The position numbers were made by a program, and so were the translations under genes. Below, piece after piece: positions 56,201 to 63,977 of a stretch of 64,000 nucleotides of DNA. A model generated the notes under the pieces. That model ran no database searches and was not told the DNA's origin. It saw only the letters and a list, made by a program, of their open reading frames with translations. Position 1 is the first letter of the stretch. The number at the start of each line of letters is the position of its first letter. The stretch comes from Vibrio neptunius. Its GTDB lineage: Bacteria > Pseudomonadota > Gammaproteobacteria > Enterobacterales > Vibrionaceae. The stretch is from NCBI GenBank assembly GCA_019339365.1, contig CP079860.1, forward strand, positions 1,364,001 through 1,428,000, given 5' to 3'.

Positions 56201-56228
56201 AAGAGCCGCATTTTGCGGCTCTTTTTTT
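56201..56228 (+). terminator. Terminator after guaC
   Basis: AAGAGCCGCA and TGCGGCTCTT form a 10-bp stem around TTT, followed by a T-run, 28 bases past the guaC stop. A diverged copy with a disrupted stem follows the right repeat near 60783, as expected if one copy came with the element. Confidence 0.9.
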
Positions 56229-56307
56229 GCCCGAAAATTGTAAAGTGGCGACACCTGAAACATTTTTGCTTTGCGTTATTTGGCAGGTTTGCATAAGAAT
56301 GCATCAG

Positions 56308-56796
56308 TTATTCAAGTTCAAGAGCTGCAAGTGGGTTCATTTCTACAGTTTCTGAAAGGTGGTCTGGAGCGAAGTGAGCATAGCGCATGGTCATGCTGAT
56401 ATCGGCATGGCCAAGGATGTCTCGCAGTACCAGAATATTACCGCCGTTCATCATAAAGTGGCTGGCGAATGAATGGCGAAGAACGTGCGAAGCTTGACCT
56501 GAGGGTAGGGTAATACCGAGTTTATTCTTAAGGATGTAGCAAAAGGGTGTGTAGCACTCTTCGAATAACTTACCTGAAGTTGGTTTATGGATTTCATGGT
56601 AAAGCGCCTCAGAGATGGGCACAGAGCGATTCTTCTTAGTTTTAGTATTGGTATAGGTGACTTTGTATTTAGTGAGCTGAGAGCCGTTAAGTTGCGGACA
56701 GACATAAATTACCAATCTATACTGTATAAATGGACAGTAATTTATTGTATAGTCGCGCGCAATGTTTGAAGTGGCCCATAACGAACAAATGCGCAA
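56308..56796 (-). pseudogene. Truncated tyrosine recombinase (phage integrase C-terminus)
   Basis: Only the catalytic C-terminal part of an integrase remains. It reads LTKYKVTYTNTKTKKNRSVP, then SHVLRHSFASHFMMNGGNIL (the HxxR box) and VLRDILGHADISMTMRYAHF with the nucleophilic Tyr. The arm-binding and core-binding domains and the first catalytic Arg are missing; upstream residues of the 162-codon frame do not resemble the family. It should be inactive. It lies next to the left repeat and is probably the enzyme that made this insertion. Confidence 0.78.
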
Positions 56797-56857
56797 TGCT
56801 TCGTGCTGCTTTGTGATTTGTTGAAAGTAAGTTGTTTAAAGGTGTAAGGGAGTTGAG

Positions 56858-57160
56858 ATGAGCGTCATAAATTTAAAGATTACATCAAGAGTTCTGGATC
56901 ATGTGGCTAATGTTGGTCACAGTAGCCGAAAACAAATCGCTTATGAAGTTGTTGATGGGCAGCTATATGAGAGAAACTCAGAGATTAACAAGCGCCATAA
57001 GGTCACCATCAAAGTGGCCAATCAAATTACACTTACGCTCGGTGATACAAGTGCAATCTGGTTTAGCCATCAAACCGAACCGGCTCAGTTTGAAGCCTTG
57101 TATCAGCTCCTATCTATTGAGCCTGACCAAGCCCATTCGTTTTCATATCAGTTAATTTGA
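56858..57160 (+). CDS. Hypothetical protein of the guaC island
   Basis: This 100-residue protein starts at an ATG behind AAGGGAG. The sequence opens MSVINLKITSRVLDHVANVG and contains KVANQITLTLGDTSAIWFSH; it looks like a small alpha/beta cytoplasmic protein with no signal peptide or membrane segment. I do not recognise a family. It is the first complete gene inside the island. Confidence 0.55.
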   Translation: MSVINLKITSRVLDHVANVGHSSRKQIAYEVVDGQLYERNSEINKRHKVTIKVANQITLTLGDTSAIWFSHQTEPAQFEALYQLLSIEPDQAHSFSYQLI

Positions 57161-57257
57161 TGCAAGATAAGCAGAAAGCGCGGAAAATTCGCTTAAATTG
57201 GTGTCCGCTGTTTGGTGGTCATTCTCTTGATGATGTGATGTTATCTAGGCGGTGTTT

Positions 57258-57443
57258 ATGAGTTGGATTGAGAATAGTTTCCGAAATTTGTTTGGTAAAG
57301 ATAAAAGTAAAAAGCGTTCTTACCCAATGCTGAAAATGGTTAACCCAGACCGTATTGTCATGGATATGGCGGCCTTTAGAAAGAGTAAGGCTGTGCAAGA
57401 ACAGGCGAAAGCCGCAAGAAAAAGCGGTGTGGAAGGTCATTAA
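57258..57443 (+). CDS. Small basic hypothetical protein (61 residues)
   Basis: The frame reads MSWIENSFRNLFGKDKSKKR, then SYPMLKMVNPDRIVMDMAAF and a Lys/Ala-rich end. It is soluble and positively charged. The ATG at 57258 is used; a GTG two codons earlier is possible. There is no recognised family. It lies between two other small island genes, so coding is plausible but not proven. Confidence 0.45.
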   Translation: MSWIENSFRNLFGKDKSKKRSYPMLKMVNPDRIVMDMAAFRKSKAVQEQAKAARKSGVEGH

Positions 57444-57551
57444 GTCGGTGTTCCTTTACGTTTGTGAAGCTTATGATAAATTGATGGCAAGCTAGGCAGA
57501 CAGAAAAATGAGACTGCGTTCTATTCAAATTTTTATATGTCAGGAGGCTAC

Positions 57552-57869
57552 ATGACTAAAACTCGAGAGCAAGCTAAGAACACTTTGTATGCTTGCCCTT
57601 GTTGTGGGTACGCGACGATTGGAGAGCCTGCTGAGTACGAAATATGTGAAATCTGTTTTTGGGAGGATGATGGACAAGATGACCCAGATTCTGAACACTG
57701 TCTAGGTGGCCCTAATGGTGTTTCTTTGAGTGAAGCAAGATTTAACTTCTTGGTGTTTGGATCAGCTGAAAAGAAGGATTTACGAAACTGCCGAGCTCCG
57801 AGTGAGGCGGATACAAATTTAAGAAACTACGCTCTAGAATATAAAGTCGTCTCACGTAACAAAATATAA
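57552..57869 (+). CDS. Cysteine-rich CPCC-family protein (immunity-like)
   Basis: This 105-residue protein starts at the ATG at 57552, four bases after AGGAGG. It has the full CPCC pattern: YACPCCGYATIGEPAEYEIC, then EICFWEDDGQDDPDSEHCLG and GPNGVSLSEARFNFLVFG. Four to six cysteines could form a zinc site. CPCC proteins are commonly found in toxin-immunity loci as putative immunity proteins. No toxin is present in the island, so it would be an orphan immunity gene; that role is inferred from family association. Confidence 0.75.
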   Translation: MTKTREQAKNTLYACPCCGYATIGEPAEYEICEICFWEDDGQDDPDSEHCLGGPNGVSLSEARFNFLVFGSAEKKDLRNCRAPSEADTNLRNYALEYKVVSRNKI

Positions 57870-57892
57870 CAGGGCATTGTATTTAGGTATCT

Positions 57893-58174
57893 ATGGGACC
57901 GAAAACGAAAGAGTTGATAGATGTGTTAGACAGGCTGATCCAAATGTTGGATGAGGATGGTCAAGAACACTGGTGTGATTGGATGTCACAAGCTAGAAAT
58001 TGGCTACTTGAATCTGATTTTTATGGGGTTGAAAAAGTGTTGCTCGCATATGGTGGCATGGGCTCATTCAATGATGTGTATCTAAGTCAAATCACTCGGC
58101 AAAACGAAGTCTTTAGTGAGTTGCGGACTCGAGCATGGGAGCTTGCTACTGGCATCAAGCACGAACAAAAATAA
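57893..58174 (+). CDS. Small DUF6966-like protein (possible immunity protein)
   Basis: This 93-residue protein opens MGPKTKELIDVLDRLIQMLD and continues WLLESDFYGVEKVLLAYGGM, GSFNDVYLSQ. The helix plus SDFxGxExxLxAYGGMGSFND stretch is typical of a small family (I believe DUF6966) often next to polymorphic-toxin immunity genes. It follows the CPCC gene by 23 bases and is probably cotranscribed. Function and family name are from memory of the pattern. Confidence 0.6.
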   Translation: MGPKTKELIDVLDRLIQMLDEDGQEHWCDWMSQARNWLLESDFYGVEKVLLAYGGMGSFNDVYLSQITRQNEVFSELRTRAWELATGIKHEQK

Positions 58175-58190
58175 GTTCTTTAAGTTTTTT

Positions 58191-58364
58191 GTGCGATCGC
58201 ATAATCGAGCAATCGGTATTCAGCCATCCGCCACCCTCGCTGATGATATCGCCACAGCCACTCCAGGTCACCAGTTAGACGCCGAAGTCCTAGCCGAATA
58301 TGTAGCTAATCTAGAAAACTGTACAGAGAATGCATGGCAGTTGCTTGTTCTGCAAGATGGATAA
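58191..58364 (+). pseudogene. Possible C-terminal gene fragment
   Basis: A frame ending at 58364 reads GIQPSATLADDIATATPGHQ, LDAEVLAEYVANLENCTENA and WQLLVLQDG. It looks like the conserved end of a larger protein, with composition unlike the AT-rich surroundings. A GTG at 58191 could start it, but no ribosome-binding site is present and the upstream part overlaps the preceding gene. It was probably truncated during island assembly. Confidence 0.35.
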
Positions 58365-58569
58365 ATGGTCAAATGTGAGTTTAAGAAATCAATTGGACAT
58401 AATTAATTTCAATTGATTGACCAATTTAATGTGTACAGGTAATGTTTGACTCTTTTTAATCACTATATAAAGTCATGCAAAGAAGTTGGTTTTTACCTAA
58501 AGAGCTTGCACTTCTTAGCAATTATCAATTTTTGTATTTTGATATGAATGAATCAAGCAGGGATACGTA

Positions 58570-59505
58570 ATGCCGTACATCACAGGTACCTTTTCTGACG
58601 GTAACGATTATAAAAAACTGATAACAAAAAGAACTCGCGTTTTAAGAATGGATCAGGAAGTCGCTAAGGCTCGCAGTACCTTTTCTTCGCTTGATCTTTC
58701 GAACTTATCGCAAGTTGAAAATATTGAAGAAATCATTTTCTCCTTCACTAAAGTCCTAAATCAAGAGCACCTTAATGATATCGCAAAATGCATGAACCTA
58801 AAAAAACTACACGTAGGTACGCGTTTTGATTTAGATTTCTCAGTATTAGAAAACACAAATATCGAAGAGTTAGTCGTTTATTGTTATTGCAATTGTGATC
58901 CCCATCAGTCAATCATGAGTTTGCAAAAGCTAAAAAAACTATCCATCTATTTTTTAGATATTGAAAAAGAACAGGTGGCTAGTGAAAACAATAAATCTAT
59001 ATCTCATAGATTGGTGACTGCTGTAAAAAGCCTATTTGGCTTGGCGAAAAACCCTGAGCCTCGCATCCCTTTGATGCATCAATCTCTTGACCTCCTACCC
59101 GCAAGCATTCAAGGCCTGTCCATTGATGGTCCAATTACTGATTTTGACTTGGCTGACTTAGATCACCTCAAACTTCAAAGGCTAGCCTTAAGAAGGCTAC
59201 TTGAGTGCGAGCTAAAATTCTCAGATGAAATGGCAAAAGGCCTAGAAGTGTTAAAGATAACTGATTGTGAGTCCATTGGTCAGTTCAGTTCATTCCCATT
59301 TCGCAACTCCACACGGTTGCGCACGCTGAACTTTGAAGGGACAGATTGGTCCTGGATAGACATGACCGGATTTGCAGGATTAAAGTCTTTGCGAACAGTT
59401 CTTATGAGAGATACGACAAACTTATACATTCAAGATAAAGAGAACACTAAAATTTTAAGTCCAGGTTGGAAAGTGTTTAATGATGTTATTGGTGAGTTCT
59501 ACTAA
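58570..59505 (+). CDS. Leucine-rich-repeat-like hypothetical protein
   Basis: This 311-residue cytoplasmic protein has irregular leucine-rich segments: VENIEEIIFSFTKVLNQEHL, MNLKKLHVGTRFDLDFSVLE, LQKLKKLSIYFLDIEKEQ and TRLRTLNFEGTDWSWIDMTG. These suggest a solenoid for protein binding. There is no signal peptide or membrane segment. It lies beside the immunity-like genes and may also be an immunity or interaction protein, but no function can be assigned. Its last 31 bases overlap the start of the tandem duplication. Confidence 0.6.
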   Translation: MPYITGTFSDGNDYKKLITKRTRVLRMDQEVAKARSTFSSLDLSNLSQVENIEEIIFSFTKVLNQEHLNDIAKCMNLKKLHVGTRFDLDFSVLENTNIEELVVYCYCNCDPHQSIMSLQKLKKLSIYFLDIEKEQVASENNKSISHRLVTAVKSLFGLAKNPEPRIPLMHQSLDLLPASIQGLSIDGPITDFDLADLDHLKLQRLALRRLLECELKFSDEMAKGLEVLKITDCESIGQFSSFPFRNSTRLRTLNFEGTDWSWIDMTGFAGLKSLRTVLMRDTTNLYIQDKENTKILSPGWKVFNDVIGEFY

Positions 59506-60060
59506 GGCTCATGTAAACCACAATTCCACTAGTTAAGATAATTATGACAATACTTAGATTTTTGCTTCCTCTGCTCTTTCTTTTTGGCTGTGCGACCCCG
59601 CCAAAAGAAACTGTAAAAGAGAGTGCCAGTGAACGTTGTTACCGCGAGAACCCTAATTTCCAAGAGTGGATAAACAAAATGAGAGCCGATCGTGAAAACC
59701 CAGACTTTATGATTTGGGCAAAGAATGCGGCTGATATATTGCTCGAGTGTGACGCAGAAGGATTTGCAGCACAAGCTGAAGAAAATAGAAAGTACATAGA
59801 ATCTCAAGAAAATATAGATAGAATCCTTAGACAACAACAAGCAGATGCCTATAAACGGAAGTATGAACAATTCAATTGAATGAGTTTCAATTCTCAGAAT
59901 GTGCTTTCTTTGCGTTCCCTTTTTCTACAATACTTCTAAAGATTCGTACTCATTTGGGGCAATCACCTCTTGCCCCACAAACTCATGCAACTATTGCATC
60001 ATATCAATCAGCGGCAAAAGCTCATTCTTGTTAAACCAGATAAAGTGCCTGTCCCTTTAA
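59475..60060. repeat. 586-bp tandem duplication, first copy
   Basis: This unit is repeated directly at 60061-60646 with no differences that I can see, including the whole lipoprotein gene and its flanks. The joint is at CTTTAA-GTTT, and GTTT begins both units and follows the second (60647-60650), so a four-base microhomology may have driven it. The identity implies a very recent event or an assembly artefact. Confidence 0.85.
59544..59879 (+). CDS. Small island lipoprotein, copy 1
   Basis: This 111-residue protein has a lipoprotein signal (MTILRFLLPLLFLFGC, lipobox LFGC, Cys16). The mature part contains two similar segments around NPNFQEWINKM and NPDFMIWAKNA, then an acidic/Gln-rich helical tail ending KRKYEQFN. 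It should be anchored in the envelope. The function is unknown. It is identical to copy 2. Confidence 0.65.
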   Translation: MTILRFLLPLLFLFGCATPPKETVKESASERCYRENPNFQEWINKMRADRENPDFMIWAKNAADILLECDAEGFAAQAEENRKYIESQENIDRILRQQQADAYKRKYEQFN

Positions 60061-60063
60061 GTT
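60039..60063 (+). repeat. GTGCCTGTCCC repeat, copy 1
   Basis: A 25-base element with core GTGCCTGTCCCTTTAAG occurs here, at 60625-60649 and at 60680-60704. The core resembles short repeats associated with REP-type (Y1) transposases in related genomes, as I recall them. All three copies lie on the same strand at the right end of the island, and the duplication joint falls inside copies 1 and 2. Confidence 0.6.
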
Positions 60064-60646
60064 TAATGATGTTATTGGTGAGTTCTACTAAGGCTCATGT
60101 AAACCACAATTCCACTAGTTAAGATAATTATGACAATACTTAGATTTTTGCTTCCTCTGCTCTTTCTTTTTGGCTGTGCGACCCCGCCAAAAGAAACTGT
60201 AAAAGAGAGTGCCAGTGAACGTTGTTACCGCGAGAACCCTAATTTCCAAGAGTGGATAAACAAAATGAGAGCCGATCGTGAAAACCCAGACTTTATGATT
60301 TGGGCAAAGAATGCGGCTGATATATTGCTCGAGTGTGACGCAGAAGGATTTGCAGCACAAGCTGAAGAAAATAGAAAGTACATAGAATCTCAAGAAAATA
60401 TAGATAGAATCCTTAGACAACAACAAGCAGATGCCTATAAACGGAAGTATGAACAATTCAATTGAATGAGTTTCAATTCTCAGAATGTGCTTTCTTTGCG
60501 TTCCCTTTTTCTACAATACTTCTAAAGATTCGTACTCATTTGGGGCAATCACCTCTTGCCCCACAAACTCATGCAACTATTGCATCATATCAATCAGCGG
60601 CAAAAGCTCATTCTTGTTAAACCAGATAAAGTGCCTGTCCCTTTAA
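60061..60646. repeat. 586-bp tandem duplication, second copy
   Basis: Direct copy of 59475-60060. Its left end reproduces the 3' end of the leucine-rich-like gene (GTTTAATGATGTTATTGGTG) without that gene's body, showing which side was copied. Confidence 0.85.
60130..60465 (+). CDS. Small island lipoprotein, copy 2
   Basis: The sequence is identical to the gene at 59544-59879 at the protein level and, as far as I can see, at the DNA level. It has the same lipobox (LFGC) and tail. Because the upstream flank in the duplication is only 69 bases long and starts inside the preceding gene's end, any promoter outside that flank is missing for this copy unless transcription reads through from copy 1. 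Confidence 0.65.
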   Translation: MTILRFLLPLLFLFGCATPPKETVKESASERCYRENPNFQEWINKMRADRENPDFMIWAKNAADILLECDAEGFAAQAEENRKYIESQENIDRILRQQQADAYKRKYEQFN

Positions 60647-60649
60647 GTT
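60625..60649 (+). repeat. GTGCCTGTCCC repeat, copy 2
   Basis: Identical 25-base element at the end of the second duplication unit. Directly afterwards AAGTTT-CCGC-AAACTT (60645-60660) forms a short perfect hairpin. Confidence 0.6.
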
Positions 60650-60679
60650 TCCGCAAACTTGGAACTAGTCTGAATTGGA

Positions 60680-60704
60680 GATAAAGTGCCTGTCCCTTTA
60701 AGTT
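60680..60704 (+). repeat. GTGCCTGTCCC repeat, copy 3
   Basis: The third copy of the 25-base element ends two bases before the right attachment repeat. It therefore marks the island boundary. Confidence 0.6.
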
Positions 60705-60706
60705 CT

Positions 60707-60756
60707 TCCGCGTACAAGAGCAAGAGAACAACGTTTTCGGTAAAGAGAAGTAATCC
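60707..60756 (+). repeat. Right attachment repeat (attR), guaC 3'-end copy
   Basis: An exact 50-base copy of the guaC end (56126-56175). Beyond it, 60757-60820 still resembles the sequence after guaC with a few substitutions and a damaged terminator stem, so the original chromosomal flank begins here. Confidence 0.75.
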
Positions 60757-60895
60757 AACACTTCGAAAAATTCGAATAATTAAGAGCCGTATTTTGCGGC
60801 TTTCTTTGCCTGAAAACTTTTAGCTATTGTTATTTAATTTTTGTGACAAGTGGTCGCCTTAATTGTTTCTTGAACAATTACTAAGAGCCATTACT

Positions 60896-62218
60896 ATGCG
60901 CATACTATATTTTGCTTTGCTAGCGGTTTTATCGCAGTCAGCTTATGCCGTTGAATTCAACCCTGAGCTTCTCTCCCAAAATAGGGTGATGGAAGGTGCT
61001 CCACATTCTGTGGCCTCAGATTCAAATTCTGTAACTTCACAATACGGGATACAGGGAGTTAATTGGGCTTTATCTACAAAAATGACACGCGACAATAAAT
61101 ATGTTGTGTTTAATTCTAGGGATAAAGACTGGGTTTCAGAGGGTGTTGAGACTGAGTGGTTTATCAAAAACACAGAGACTGAAGAACTAAAGCCACTAGG
61201 GCGACCATCCCTTTTAGGCCCAAGAGATTTGATGAGTTGGGTAAGGATATCTCCTAATGGACGTTATATAGGTTTTTCCCATAAATCGGGTTCACAGACA
61301 GCTGTGTGGGATCGAATGACTGATGAAGTAATGCCAGCAGAGTATGACGAGAACCACCTTCCATATATTCAAGACAAGGGCGAAATGACATCAGTTGTCT
61401 ACCCAATCAACGAGCGCATTGTGATGCTTTCCCATGTATTAGGCAAGTTATCTATTACGGATCTAAAAGAAAAAGTGACGAAGAAAGTCAATATAGATAT
61501 TTATGGAAACGAGGCAGAAATAAAGATAAGTTCGATACGTCCGTTTAGTGATGACGGTAGATACACAGTTTATGTGGCATATAAATCGGAAATGGATCCA
61601 GACAATGTTAGTGATATAGATAGTCAGAATCTGTATTTGTATGATCGTATCGAGGATAAACACATCAAAATATCGTCCTTACACAGAGAAAACTATGCAT
61701 TAGACTCAGCTTATACTAGTGCTTTTAGTATCAGTCCCGATGGTCAGTACGTTGTTTACGAGGCTAGAAAGCCATCCTCTCCTGAATACAGCCACTACGA
61801 AAAATATCAAAGCTATCTTGTCCTATACCATATTGCGACGAAGAAATATGAATACGTCAAAGATATCAACGAAGAACTGATTCAAGCGATTTATAAGCCC
61901 TCTGTTTCAAATGATGCCGAAAGCTTTGCCTTTTCAACCAGAAACAGCGATTACTTAGCTTTGAACAGTGTTTCTTATCAGGTCGTTTATTTTGACCGCA
62001 TTCATCAGAAGATGATTCAGCCCAGTATATCACAGCGGACAGGCAAACCTTCGAGCCAGACAATTTTACCTATGATTTATGGTAATGGTAATGGTGTTCT
62101 ATGGCAAGGGCGTGGCTCTGGTTTACTTGAAGGGGAACACTCAGAAAGTTATCTATATATTATGGGTCCACCTAGCGAACCAATCATCCCAGAAATCTGT
62201 CTACCATACATCAACTAA
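60896..62218 (+). CDS. Secreted beta-propeller-like protein
   Basis: This 440-residue protein starts at the ATG at 60896 (a longer TTG frame begins at 60863). A signal peptide (MRILYFALLAVLSQSAYA) is followed by repeated strand patterns typical of TolB/PD40 or WD-like propellers: ISPNGRYIGFSHKSG, FSDDGRYTVYVAYKSE, ISPDGQYVVYEARKPS and VSNDAESFAFSTRNSD. It is probably periplasmic or exported and may bind proteins or polysaccharides. No enzyme motif is seen. It lies just beyond the right repeat, so it belongs to the original chromosome. Confidence 0.7.
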   Translation: MRILYFALLAVLSQSAYAVEFNPELLSQNRVMEGAPHSVASDSNSVTSQYGIQGVNWALSTKMTRDNKYVVFNSRDKDWVSEGVETEWFIKNTETEELKPLGRPSLLGPRDLMSWVRISPNGRYIGFSHKSGSQTAVWDRMTDEVMPAEYDENHLPYIQDKGEMTSVVYPINERIVMLSHVLGKLSITDLKEKVTKKVNIDIYGNEAEIKISSIRPFSDDGRYTVYVAYKSEMDPDNVSDIDSQNLYLYDRIEDKHIKISSLHRENYALDSAYTSAFSISPDGQYVVYEARKPSSPEYSHYEKYQSYLVLYHIATKKYEYVKDINEELIQAIYKPSVSNDAESFAFSTRNSDYLALNSVSYQVVYFDRIHQKMIQPSISQRTGKPSSQTILPMIYGNGNGVLWQGRGSGLLEGEHSESYLYIMGPPSEPIIPEICLPYIN

Positions 62219-62370
62219 ACCCTCCACTTGTTTTGTTCCCGCACTGGATGGCTGTGCGGGAACAAGCACTTTTAGCTGATATGCTACCAAACGTTCGGCA
62301 CTGGTCTCTCATATTCTTCTAGTGGTATCTGCCCCATGAGTCCATGGGGCGTGTGGTATTGAAATTCGAT

Positions 62371-63660
62371 TTAGGCGATTTTGACCGTTGGTCTAGATTC
62401 GACTTGTTCAAACGGTAATGCTGTTGTCGTTGGCATGAGCTGTAAGACGCTTGAAATCTGATAATCTCTATTTAATCCCACATAGTCTTTGACGTTCGCG
62501 ACTCGCCAAGTCATGTCTCCATAAGTACGCAGATATAATGCAGGTGAATGATGACTGTTATTTCTAATCACACTCCACTGGGTAATATCGCTGAAAAATA
62601 CTTCAGGGTTGTCTGATGTGTCCAGATCATTCGCCATAATGCCCAAAGGGATATCGACGCGATTGAGCAGCTTTTGTGCAAGGGAGAATGCTTCATCGAA
62701 GTGGATTGGTTGCTCGCTTAATTGCTTAATTGCATAGGTTTGTACAAATCGAGATGGCGGTGTAGGGTCGGCGGGTAGCCCCATTAATCCAGCCCCATTG
62801 ACTGTTTGCAGTGGTCCTGGGATCTGGACATGACGTTGCATGGATACGTCTTTGTCCGGCTGTGGATTGTAGTTGCGTAAATTGGAAAAATAGGAAAGAT
62901 GGTTGACATGCCAATGATAATTCGGGCAGTTGGTCATAACGCCCACGTAGGAATGGTCCACAATCACTTTGTAAGCATTGAAAGCATATTCGATAGTTTG
63001 ATATCGGCATTGCTGATTGACCGTCTCGCTCTCTTTAAATGCTCGATAAATATGTATATTGCCGTTGAGAAACTCAATGACAGCACTGTCATTATTTGCA
63101 TCGTGAATCACGAGGTGCTGGTCTAAAGGCATATTGTCACTCGCTCTTTCCCCTGTTGAAATCGTTGAGTTAAACACGTAGACAGGGTGGGTAGTGAAGT
63201 AGTTCACCATGTCTTCCACAGTCGTAAACTTAGACAGGATAAAAGTGCCCAACAGACTGCTGCCTAACGCAAAGGCATCTTCAGGTATGTCAGAGGTTGA
63301 GACATTTTGATTGAGTATAGGCAAGTAGAGTGAGCCCACTGAAAGGCCTGACTCATTTATACCATCAGCGGTAATAAGAGGATTGTTGTATTGGGCAACG
63401 CCGTTACAGTGGATGAAGCTTAATTTTCCTTTCCAGCTTGCTTTAAACTCATGCTCACTATTATGACACTCTGGCGGCTGACCATTAAAAACACGATCGG
63501 CTTTTCCGCTAGTTGTCAAGGTAGTAATTTGGAAGTGTTGTTGAGCTCTAAACCAAATCTCGGTCTGAAGGTTTACTGCAAACTCCATGGTCCGAGCGGA
63601 TAGGGTTAGGGGGCGATTGTTACAACCAAAGTTGATATTGAAATCTGTACACATAGCCAT
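62371..63660 (-). CDS. Choloylglycine hydrolase-family (Ntn) amidase
   Basis: This 429-residue protein begins MAMCTDFNINFGCNNRPLTL. The Cys at position 4 would become the N-terminal nucleophile after processing, as in bile salt hydrolases and penicillin V acylases. Further family features are SARTMEFAV (active-site Arg), ITADGINESGLSVGSLYLP, FNSTISTGERASDNMPLDQH and VGVMTNCPNYHWHVNHL. It likely hydrolyses linear amides, possibly conjugated bile salts or acyl-homoserine lactones. It is about 80-100 residues longer than typical members. No signal peptide is seen. Confidence 0.83.
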   Translation of the reverse strand: MAMCTDFNINFGCNNRPLTLSARTMEFAVNLQTEIWFRAQQHFQITTLTTSGKADRVFNGQPPECHNSEHEFKASWKGKLSFIHCNGVAQYNNPLITADGINESGLSVGSLYLPILNQNVSTSDIPEDAFALGSSLLGTFILSKFTTVEDMVNYFTTHPVYVFNSTISTGERASDNMPLDQHLVIHDANNDSAVIEFLNGNIHIYRAFKESETVNQQCRYQTIEYAFNAYKVIVDHSYVGVMTNCPNYHWHVNHLSYFSNLRNYNPQPDKDVSMQRHVQIPGPLQTVNGAGLMGLPADPTPPSRFVQTYAIKQLSEQPIHFDEAFSLAQKLLNRVDIPLGIMANDLDTSDNPEVFFSDITQWSVIRNNSHHSPALYLRTYGDMTWRVANVKDYVGLNRDYQISSVLQLMPTTTALPFEQVESRPTVKIA

Positions 63661-63845
63661 GCTCTTTATTGCTTAATTTGAATGATGTATACCCAAGACA
63701 CTCTTTACATCAGATACTTAGAAATATCGTGGATAAAAAGATTTGCGCTTAACCAATGGATTTGACCCTTTGAGATAAGTGCATGCGATTAAGCTACGTA
63801 TTCAACCAAAAAACGTCAGTAGCAGATTAGTATCAGTTGATAGAG
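63661..63845. other. Upstream region of the Ntn hydrolase
   Basis: About 185 bases carrying the presumed promoter of the minus-strand hydrolase gene or the end of the next transcript. I see no clear motif or hairpin. Confidence 0.3.
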
Positions 63846-63977
63846 TTAACAGGTTTTATTGCGTTGACGAACGATATCGACCAAGACTCTTTTCATCGCC
63901 AGTTCAAACGACTTACCTGTATTAAGAGACAATAACGGCTGTTCACCCTCTGAAAACAAAGCTGTAACTCTTTGCAT
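63846..63977 (-). CDS. Possible 43-residue protein at the right edge
   Basis: A short complete frame reads MQRVTALFSEGEQPLLSLNT, then GKSFELAMKRVLVDIVRQRN and KTC, with a stop at 63846. An in-frame stop lies six bases upstream of the ATG, so it is not simply the end of a longer frame as written. The sequence looks protein-like, but a frameshifted gene end is also possible because the window stops nearby. Confidence 0.3.
   Translation of the reverse strand: MQRVTALFSEGEQPLLSLNTGKSFELAMKRVLVDIVRQRNKTC

Larger units (their letters stand above)
56176..60706. mobile_element. Integrated island remnant in the guaC 3' end (about 4.5 kb)
   Basis: The segment is bounded by a 50-bp perfect direct repeat of the guaC end and opens with a truncated tyrosine integrase reading toward the left repeat, as in P2- and P4-like elements. 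Cargo is small: three unknown small proteins, a CPCC protein, a protein resembling DUF6966, a leucine-rich-like protein and a duplicated lipoprotein gene. No capsid, replication or transfer genes are present, so it is a decayed prophage or satellite, or a cargo island left behind. Confidence 0.7.

Noticed and set aside
59529..60456. Two identical minus-strand frames opposite the duplicated lipoprotein genes, with membrane-like sequence
   Set aside because: They are antisense shadows of a gene with a clear lipobox. The hydrophobic look comes from the complementary strand of charged codons.
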